The position numbers were made by a program, and so were the translations under genes. Under the pieces are notes generated by a model. That model saw only the letters and a program-made list of their open reading frames with translations, was not told where the DNA came from and searched no databases. Positions 57,076-64,000 of a stretch of 64,000 nt of DNA are shown here, one piece after another. Source of the stretch: an uncultured Oscillospiraceae bacterium (GTDB taxonomy: Bacteria > Bacillota > Clostridia > Oscillospirales > Oscillospiraceae); assembly GCA_934589675.1 (NCBI GenBank), contig CAKTOF010000006.1:62001-126000 (forward strand), given 5' to 3'. Within the stretch, counting starts at the first letter, position 1; each line of letters opens with the position of its first letter.

Positions 57076-57113
57076 AAGCCTGCGCGGCGTTTTTGCCTGC
57101 GCAGGCTTTTTTT
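57076..57113. terminator. Bidirectional terminator
   Basis: AAGCCTGCGC/GCGCAGGCTT stem (57076-57085 with 57099-57108) followed by TTTTT on the plus strand; adjoins the stop of the exporter gene on the minus strand. Confidence 0.8.
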
Positions 57114-58323
57114 ACGCTTTTTTATGGACGACATGCTGAAACACGACAACGAGCAGAGACGAGAACAGCACGCCCGTGGCGATGCCGATGGCGGCATAGA
57201 CAAGGCGCTGGCCGTAGAGGATAAAGTCCGCCGAGCGGCCGCTGACGAGCGAGGCCATCGTGTAGTAGAGGTCTGCGCCGGGCAGCGGCGGGATGAGGCT
57301 CGGAATGAGGAACACCGTCACCGGCGCGCGCAGCACGCGGGCCGCCAGCTCGGCATAGGCACCGCCCGCGACGCTCGCGACCGTGAAGCACGCGAGCGCG
57401 CTCGTCCAGAAATGCGAGCAGAGCAGGTAGACGCTGATGGTCAGCGTGCCCGCGATAACGGCCGGGATGAGGCGCCGCCGCCGCACGCCGAAGATGACGG
57501 AAAAGCTGAGCGTGCCGCACACGGCGGAGAGAATGCGCGCGGCGCCCGACGCGGCGCGGACCGTGACCGGAACGGGGAAAAGAAGCAGCGCGCACGCAAA
57601 GCCGGCTGCGATGGCAAGCGCCGTCAGAAGCGCGTCTGCAATGCGGAGCAGGCCTGTGATCGTGTCGCCGAGGAGCATCTCGCGCAGGCCGTTGATGAGC
57701 AGCAGCCCCGGGATCTGGAGCATGATGTCGCCAATCATGATCTTGTCGGCGTGCAGCGCCGGGAAGAGACGCCCAAGCCCGGCCGCGGCGAGCCCCATGA
57801 GCGCGGCCGTGAGCAGCGTGTAGACAAAGCGGTTCGGAAAGCGCGGCAGCAGGAACCGGTCGGCAAGACCCAGAAAAAGCGCGATGCCGGCTGCGACGAG
57901 CGCGTCGGGGAGGCTGCCGCCGAAGAAAATGCAGAACGCGCCCGCGCCGAGCAGATAGGATGCCGCGACGAGCGCGCGTACCCGCTTCGCCGGCGGGGCG
58001 TGGATGGCGGCAATCTCCTGCGCGACGACCTCGGGCGGCGGCGTCTGGCGGCAGATGCGGCGCGAGAGGTCGTTGAGCGCCTCGAGCCGGCTGAGGTTCG
58101 TGGAATATGAGTTCACGCGGCGGCACTCAGTCCGGCGGCCCTCGCCGTGGCCGACGGTGGCCAGAATGAGAAAGACGATGGAAAACACCTCGGCCGTCTC
58201 ATAGCCGTAGGCGTGCAGAATGCGGGTGATGGTGTCCTCCACGCGGCGGACGTCTGCGCCGCTGCGGAGCATGGCTTCGCCGATGTCGAGCGCGATGCTC
58301 AGCGCGTCGGGTGTTGTCTGCAT
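57112..58323 (-). CDS. ThrE-type threonine/serine exporter, both domains in one chain
   Basis: 403 residues. N-terminal cytoplasmic domain LDIGEAMLRSGADVRRVEDTITRILHAYG and RRVNSYSTNLSRLEALNDLSRRI, typical of ThrE, then about ten transmembrane segments. In many Clostridia the two halves (ThrE and ThrE_2) are separate genes; here they are joined as in Corynebacterium ThrE. Probably exports threonine or serine or a related small metabolite. Confidence 0.88.
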   Translation of the reverse strand: MQTTPDALSIALDIGEAMLRSGADVRRVEDTITRILHAYGYETAEVFSIVFLILATVGHGEGRRTECRRVNSYSTNLSRLEALNDLSRRICRQTPPPEVVAQEIAAIHAPPAKRVRALVAASYLLGAGAFCIFFGGSLPDALVAAGIALFLGLADRFLLPRFPNRFVYTLLTAALMGLAAAGLGRLFPALHADKIMIGDIMLQIPGLLLINGLREMLLGDTITGLLRIADALLTALAIAAGFACALLLFPVPVTVRAASGAARILSAVCGTLSFSVIFGVRRRRLIPAVIAGTLTISVYLLCSHFWTSALACFTVASVAGGAYAELAARVLRAPVTVFLIPSLIPPLPGADLYYTMASLVSGRSADFILYGQRLVYAAIGIATGVLFSSLLVVVFQHVVHKKA

Positions 58324-58468
58324 GGTGCGCCTCCTGAAAAGGGCCTCGTGTGCGGTGTCCCGCCGGGACTATCCTATCATTGCACGCGGCCGGTGTCAAC
58401 GCGCAAACGGTTGACATTTTTAAGATGCTGTTTATGATAGAAGCAGAACAAAAGAGAGGATGATCCCA

Positions 58469-59764
<1,296 letters not shown>

Positions 59765-59777
59765 CCGCATAAAATTA

Positions 59778-59820
59778 GCGCCGCGCGAGGAGAGGATCCT
59801 TCGCGCGGCGCTTTATTTTT
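59778..59820 (+). terminator. Terminator of the amidohydrolase gene
   Basis: GCGCCGCGCGA/TCGCGCGGCGC (59778-59788 with 59801-59811) then TTTATTTTT. Confidence 0.88.
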
Positions 59821-61339
59821 GCCTTCGCAGCGGCGCGAGCAGGGAGGATAGCGCCCCCGGCTCCAGCGCGCCGGTCAGGCGGGCCAGCGCCCAGAATGCG
59901 GCAAGATAGGCACCGGCCGGCGCGGCCGCACGCCAGAACGGCGGCAGCGGCGGCAGCGCCGCGCGGACGATAAGCGCCGCCGCGCCCGCGCCAAGCGCCG
60001 AAAGCGCGGCGCGTGCGAGATGGCCCGGCGCGAGGTCGTAGTCCGTTACGCGCAGCAGGCGCGCGGCGGACAGGAAAAAGTTGACGGCGTGCGTGGCCGT
60101 AAAGCTGAAAAAATACCCGCCGATCCCATAGCGCGGCAGCAGCGTGAGCAGGAGCAGCACGTCGAGAAGGCTCGTAAGCGTATTGCAGCGGACGCAGTAG
60201 ACCTGCTCGCCGAGGCCCTTGAGCATCCCGTCGATGATGGCGTCGAGATAGAGCATGGGCACGAGCGGCGCAAAGAGCGCGAGGTATAGCCCCGCATCTG
60301 CGCTGCGGTAGACAAGAAGCCCGAGCGGCTGCGCCGAGACGAAAAGCGCGCCGGATACGGCGCAGGAAAACAGAACCGTTGTGCGAAGACAGCGCCGCGC
60401 AAGCCCCCGGATGCGCCGCGTGCGCCCGGCCGCGGCCGCGCCGGCCAGCTCCGGCACGAGCAGGTCGCTCAGCGAGTATAAAACGCACGCCGGGAACATC
60501 AGCACGGGGAACACCATGCCGTGGATCGTCCCGTAGGCCGCGAGCGACGATTCATACGACCCGTCCGCGCCCGTCAGCCCGCGCGGGATGAGCAGGTGCT
60601 CAAGCGTGGACAGGCCACTGCGCAGGCAGTCGGCAAGGCCGAGCGGCACGGCGAGCCGGACGAGCCGCCGTCCCATGCCGGGCGCGCGGGGCGCGCCGCG
60701 GCCGGCGATCTCGCGCCGGTAGAGCGCCGCAATGACGACAAGCGAGAGCGCGGAGGACGCGCTGCTGCCGCCGATGATGGCCATGCAGGATCGCTCGGTG
60801 TCGCCGCCTGCCCAAAGCACGAGCGCCGCCGCCGTCAGCGCCATGGAGCAGGCACGCTCGAACAGCTCGACGGCCACGAGCCGGCCGACCTTGCCGACGG
60901 CCGTGAAATAGCCGCCGAACACGCCCCACAGGCATGTGACGGGCAAAAACGCGCCGATGATGCGCAGGCTGGACGCTGCGCGCTCGTCAAGCAGCCAGAC
61001 GCGCGCCAAAAAGCCGGACAGCGCGAACACGGCCGCGCCGACGGCACACGAGACGGCAAGGCCGTAGAGAAGGCAGCAGCGCATGGCCGCGCGCACGCCG
61101 CCGGGGCGGCTGCGGCTGTGCTCGGCCGCGCACAGGTACATGCTCGCCACGCGCACGCCGCCCGCGCCGGCCGTCATGGCCAGCACGCCGACGGTCATCG
61201 TCAGCGTCAGAAGCCCGAGCCCGGCCGTCCCGACGCGGCGGGAGAGAAAAACCTGAAACACCATGCCCGCCGCGCGCATGGCAAGGTTCACGGCCGTGAG
61301 CAGCAGCGTGCTGCGGACGATAGAGCCGCGCTTGGACAA
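59813..61339 (-). CDS. SpoVB/MurJ-like oligosaccharide flippase (MOP family)
   Basis: 508 residues from a TTG at 61339 that follows AGGGGG by 8 nt. 12-14 transmembrane segments; the N-terminal RGSIVRSTLLLTAVNLAMRAAGMVFQVFLSRRVGTAGLGL is the stage V sporulation protein B pattern. Probably flips a lipid-linked cell-wall or spore-cortex precursor. Lies downstream of the activase-like genes; a GC hairpin at about 61346-61375 separates them and includes its ribosome site. Confidence 0.82.
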   Translation of the reverse strand: MSKRGSIVRSTLLLTAVNLAMRAAGMVFQVFLSRRVGTAGLGLLTLTMTVGVLAMTAGAGGVRVASMYLCAAEHSRSRPGGVRAAMRCCLLYGLAVSCAVGAAVFALSGFLARVWLLDERAASSLRIIGAFLPVTCLWGVFGGYFTAVGKVGRLVAVELFERACSMALTAAALVLWAGGDTERSCMAIIGGSSASSALSLVVIAALYRREIAGRGAPRAPGMGRRLVRLAVPLGLADCLRSGLSTLEHLLIPRGLTGADGSYESSLAAYGTIHGMVFPVLMFPACVLYSLSDLLVPELAGAAAAGRTRRIRGLARRCLRTTVLFSCAVSGALFVSAQPLGLLVYRSADAGLYLALFAPLVPMLYLDAIIDGMLKGLGEQVYCVRCNTLTSLLDVLLLLTLLPRYGIGGYFFSFTATHAVNFFLSAARLLRVTDYDLAPGHLARAALSALGAGAAALIVRAALPPLPPFWRAAAPAGAYLAAFWALARLTGALEPGALSSLLAPLRRQK

Positions 61340-61391
61340 AGAAAACACCCCCTGTCCCAATTTCTATGGGGCAGGGGGCGGACAATATGCG

Positions 61392-62681
61392 TCAGACGGG
61401 GACGGCCTCGTCGGCCTTTTTCTCGATGCGCTGGGCGTTGGCGAGCATGAGCTTGATGCGGTTTTCCTGATTGATGCGCGTGGCGCTCGGGTCGTAGTCG
61501 ATGGCGACGATGTTCGAGTCCGGGTGCTCGTCTTTGATCTTGCGGATCATGCCCTTGCCGGCCACATGGTTCGGCAGGCAGCCGAACGGCTGCGTGCAGA
61601 CGATGTTCGGCACGCCAAGCTCGATGAGGTCGAGCATCTCGGCAGTCAAGAGCCAGCCCTCGCCCATCTTGTTGCCGTAGCCGAGGTAGCCGCGCACGCC
61701 CTCTTTGAGGTGCGAGAACGGCTTCATGACGCGGAAGTCCGGGTATTTTGCCACGGCGTCAATGAGGTCGTGCTGCAGCGCGCCGGCGTATTTTTCGGCG
61801 AGGTTCATGGCGAACTTCTTGAGCTTCTTGCCGCCGTAGAGGTCGACGTCGACGCTGCGGTTGTCCACCTTGAAGATGAGAAAATCCGCAAGGCCGGGCA
61901 CGACGGGCTCCGCGCCCTCGGAGAGCAGAAAGTCCTCGAGGCTGTTGTTGCCGAGCGAGGAATACTTCACAAAGATCTCGCCGACGATGCCGACGGGGAT
62001 CTTTTTCTCGCCCGTGCGCTCGATGGCGGCAAAGTCGGCGGCGATGGCGGCGAGGTTCTTGCGGAACGTGCGCCGGCGCATGCTGCCGCGGTCGTCAAAG
62101 CCGCGCACGAGGCGATCCTTCCACGACTCGACGAGCGCGTCGGTCGTGCCGGGCGTGACCTCATAGGGCTTGCACTGGTTGGCCAGCCACATGAGCATGT
62201 CGCCGTAGTACACGGCGTAGATCATGCGGAAAATGAGCTTGGGCGAGAGCTTGAAGCCCGGGTTTTTCTCGAGGCCGGACAGGTTGAGCGACACGACGGG
62301 CACAAAGCTCAGCCCTGCCTTTTCCAGCGCCTTGCGGAGCAGGTGGATGTAGTTCGACGCGCGGCAGCCGCCGCCCGTCTGCGTGATGAGCAGGGCGACC
62401 TTGTGCGGGTCGTAGCCGCCGTGCTGCACGGCGTCAATGAGCTGGCCGATGACGAGCAGGGCGGGATAGCACGTGTCGTTGTGGACATATTTCAGGCCCG
62501 TGTCAATGACGGCGCGCGAGTCGTTGTTGAGCTGTACGGTATGGTAGCCCTCAAGATCAAAGCACTTTTTGAGCATACCGAAATGGATGGGCAGCATCTG
62601 CGGGATAAAGAGCGTGTATTCTTCCTTCATCTCCTCGGTGAAGAGCAGACGGCCGGTATCGTCATAAATAAGCTGCGCCAA
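61392..62681 (-). CDS. CoA-dehydratase activase-related protein, C-terminal part (separate gene)
   Basis: 429 residues from a TTG 6 nt after GGAGGG. Contains the 2-hydroxyacyl-CoA dehydratase (HgdB-like) region with TQTGGGCRASNYIHLLRKAL, FGCLPNHVAGKGMIRKIKDEHPDSNIVAIDYDPSA (Fe-S binding Cys environment). In many Firmicutes it is fused behind a BadF-type ATPase in one chain of about 1,400 residues. Here it is a gene of its own, in a different frame from the upstream part, 23 bp apart. Function of the family is unproven; ATP-driven low-potential electron transfer is expected. Confidence 0.8.
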   Translation of the reverse strand: MAQLIYDDTGRLLFTEEMKEEYTLFIPQMLPIHFGMLKKCFDLEGYHTVQLNNDSRAVIDTGLKYVHNDTCYPALLVIGQLIDAVQHGGYDPHKVALLITQTGGGCRASNYIHLLRKALEKAGLSFVPVVSLNLSGLEKNPGFKLSPKLIFRMIYAVYYGDMLMWLANQCKPYEVTPGTTDALVESWKDRLVRGFDDRGSMRRRTFRKNLAAIAADFAAIERTGEKKIPVGIVGEIFVKYSSLGNNSLEDFLLSEGAEPVVPGLADFLIFKVDNRSVDVDLYGGKKLKKFAMNLAEKYAGALQHDLIDAVAKYPDFRVMKPFSHLKEGVRGYLGYGNKMGEGWLLTAEMLDLIELGVPNIVCTQPFGCLPNHVAGKGMIRKIKDEHPDSNIVAIDYDPSATRINQENRIKLMLANAQRIEKKADEAVPV

Positions 62682-62704
62682 GGTATTCCCTCCTTCGGAC
62701 TTCC

Positions 62705-64000
62705 TCAGACGCCCTCGCGGGCGTCGAGCGCGGCGATGAGGCTGCGCAGGCGGATGCGGACTGCGCCGAGGTTTGTGATCTCGTCGATCTTCAGCTGCGT
62801 GTAGAGCTTGCCGTGCGACTCTAAAATGTCGCGCAGCTCGTCGGTCGTGATGGCGTCCGTGCCGCAGCCGAACGAGACGAGCTGGACAAATTCCATATCC
62901 GGCTGCGTGCAGACGTAGCGCGCGGCGTTGTACATGCGCGAGTGATACGACCACTGGTTGAGCACATGGCGCGACTCATAGCCGAGCTCGCCGGAGACGG
63001 CGTCCTCGGTCAGGACGCAGAAGCCGTAAGACGCGGCCAGCTCGTCGATGCCGTGGCAGATTTCAGGGTCGATGTGGTACGGCCGGCCGGCGAGGACAAG
63101 GATGCGCTTGCCGTGCTCGCGCGCAAAGCGGATGATCTCCTGCCCCTTTTCGTGGATGGTGCGGCGGTAGTCGTCATACGCGGCGAACGCAGCGTGAACG
63201 GCCTGGCTCGTCTGCTTCGGCGCAATGCCGAACTCGCTGTGCATAAGCGCGCACAGCGTCTTTTCGCAGTCCTTCCTGCGGTGCAGCCCGAGGTACGGGT
63301 GCAGGAATTTTACATTTTTCAGCTGCGGCATGTTCGCGTCGAGAAGCTCGGGGTAGTAGGCGACGACGGGGCAGTTATAATTGTTGTCGCCGATGTGCTC
63401 GTCGAAGTTATAAGAGCCGCAGGGGTAGAAGATCGTGTCCACGCCCTGATCCAGCAAACTCATGATGTGGCCGTGCATGAGCTTGGCCGGGTAGCAGACC
63501 GTGTCGGACGGGATGGTCTGCTGGCCGCGGACGTAGAGCGCGCGGGACGACTCTTCGCTGAGCACGACCTCAAAGCCGAGGTGCGTGAGCAGCGTGTGAT
63601 AAAACGGCAGATTCTCGTAGAAATTGAGCCCCATCGGCAGGCCGACGCGGCCGCGCGGGCCGGGCTTACTTTCATAGCCGCGCAGAATGCCGTATTTGAT
63701 GCGCGCAAGGTTCGGCATCGTCTCGGCTGCCTTGCCGAGCGGCTTCTGGCAGCGGTTGCCGGAGATGAAGCGGCGGCCGCCGTCAAACGTGTTGACGGTC
63801 AGGGCGCAGTGGTTCGTGCAGCCGCCGCACGTAATGGGCTTGGCGGTGTGCGAGAACGACGCGAGCTCCTCACGCGTGAGGATGGTCGAGTGCTCCGGAT
63901 GGCGGCGGCGGGCGTAGAGCGCCGCGCCGTAGGCGCCCATGATGCCGGCGATGGTCGGCCGGGTGACGCTGCGGCCCATTTCCAGCTCGAACGCGCGCAG
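62705..64000 (-). CDS. CoA-dehydratase activase-related protein, N-terminal/middle part (cut by window)
   Basis: Runs off the right edge; 432 residues visible. Includes ITCGGCTNHCALTVNTFDGGRRFISGNRCQKP (Cys-rich cluster site), GLPMGLNFYENLPFYHTLLTHLGFEVVLSEESSRALYVRG and GQQTIPSDTVCYPAKLMHGHI, the DUF2229 (acyl-CoA dehydratase activase-related) region. The ATPase domain should lie beyond the window. Ends 23 bp before the next gene with a clean stop. Confidence 0.82.
   Translation of the reverse strand: MRAFELEMGRSVTRPTIAGIMGAYGAALYARRRHPEHSTILTREELASFSHTAKPITCGGCTNHCALTVNTFDGGRRFISGNRCQKPLGKAAETMPNLARIKYGILRGYESKPGPRGRVGLPMGLNFYENLPFYHTLLTHLGFEVVLSEESSRALYVRGQQTIPSDTVCYPAKLMHGHIMSLLDQGVDTIFYPCGSYNFDEHIGDNNYNCPVVAYYPELLDANMPQLKNVKFLHPYLGLHRRKDCEKTLCALMHSEFGIAPKQTSQAVHAAFAAYDDYRRTIHEKGQEIIRFAREHGKRILVLAGRPYHIDPEICHGIDELAASYGFCVLTEDAVSGELGYESRHVLNQWSYHSRMYNAARYVCTQPDMEFVQLVSFGCGTDAITTDELRDILESHGKLYTQLKIDEITNLGAVRIRLRSLIAALDAREGV

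Overview
The window is about 60% G+C chromosomal DNA from a spore-forming member of the Clostridia. It carries spo0A preceded by spoIVB, as well as spoIIID and a SpoVB-type flippase, a glmS ribozyme, a soluble NADH-linked [FeFe] hydrogenase and Gram-positive style promoters and ribosome sites. The high G+C points to Oscillospiraceae (Flavonifractor, Intestinimonas or Lawsonibacter-like gut bacteria). That family call is an inference from gene content, not a database match.

Layout. 0-2.6 kb: 3' end of a his operon (hisH-A-F-I-E). 3.0-8.7 kb: three tandem paralogous solute-binding lipoproteins, each with its own promoter, long leader and terminator, and no permease genes. 8.8-12.1 kb: interspersed repeats, a phosphodiester-glycosidase membrane protein, serC and spoIIID. 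12.3-17.2 kb: trimeric hydrogenase and an enolase-superfamily dehydratase. 18.3-36.6 kb: the accessory region of most interest. 37.7-40.5 kb: mobB-mobA-thioesterase-folA-thyA. 40.7-64 kb: mostly housekeeping genes (DEAD-box helicase, DprA-like, glmS, spoIVB-spo0A, HU, guaB, peptidases, a ThrE exporter, SpoVB, and a split CoA-dehydratase-activase-like protein).

The 18.3-36.6 kb region looks like an anaerobic polyphenol (trihydroxybenzene) degradation island. It has two divergent molybdopterin enzymes of the pyrogallol-phloroglucinol transhydroxylase type. Each has an Fe-S subunit ending in a beta-barrel-like domain. Downstream is a set of enzymes that matches, step for step, what is known for phloroglucinol after ring reduction: a cyclase-family hydrolase (ring opening), a 3-hydroxyacyl-CoA-dehydrogenase-like enzyme (hydroxy to oxo), a BKACE-type beta-keto acid cleavage enzyme and a thiolase. 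Also present are an Na+/solute symporter, a DUF3870 protein, a corrinoid protein, LysR and MerR regulators, and five small proteins I cannot assign. The usual SDR-type phloroglucinol reductase is absent from the window. The second molybdoenzyme, whose Fe-S subunit has a full four-cluster set, is a candidate for a net-redox step.

Two promoters of this island (before the small-protein/transhydroxylase operon and before the cyclase) share a 19-bp spacer and a similar sequence in it. That is the signature of MerR-type activation, and a MerR gene lies next to the second. A structured element of about 190 nt between the thiolase and BKACE genes has a second copy at 56.9 kb. The two copies differ by compensatory changes in three helices, which suggests an undescribed structured RNA or a mobile repeat.
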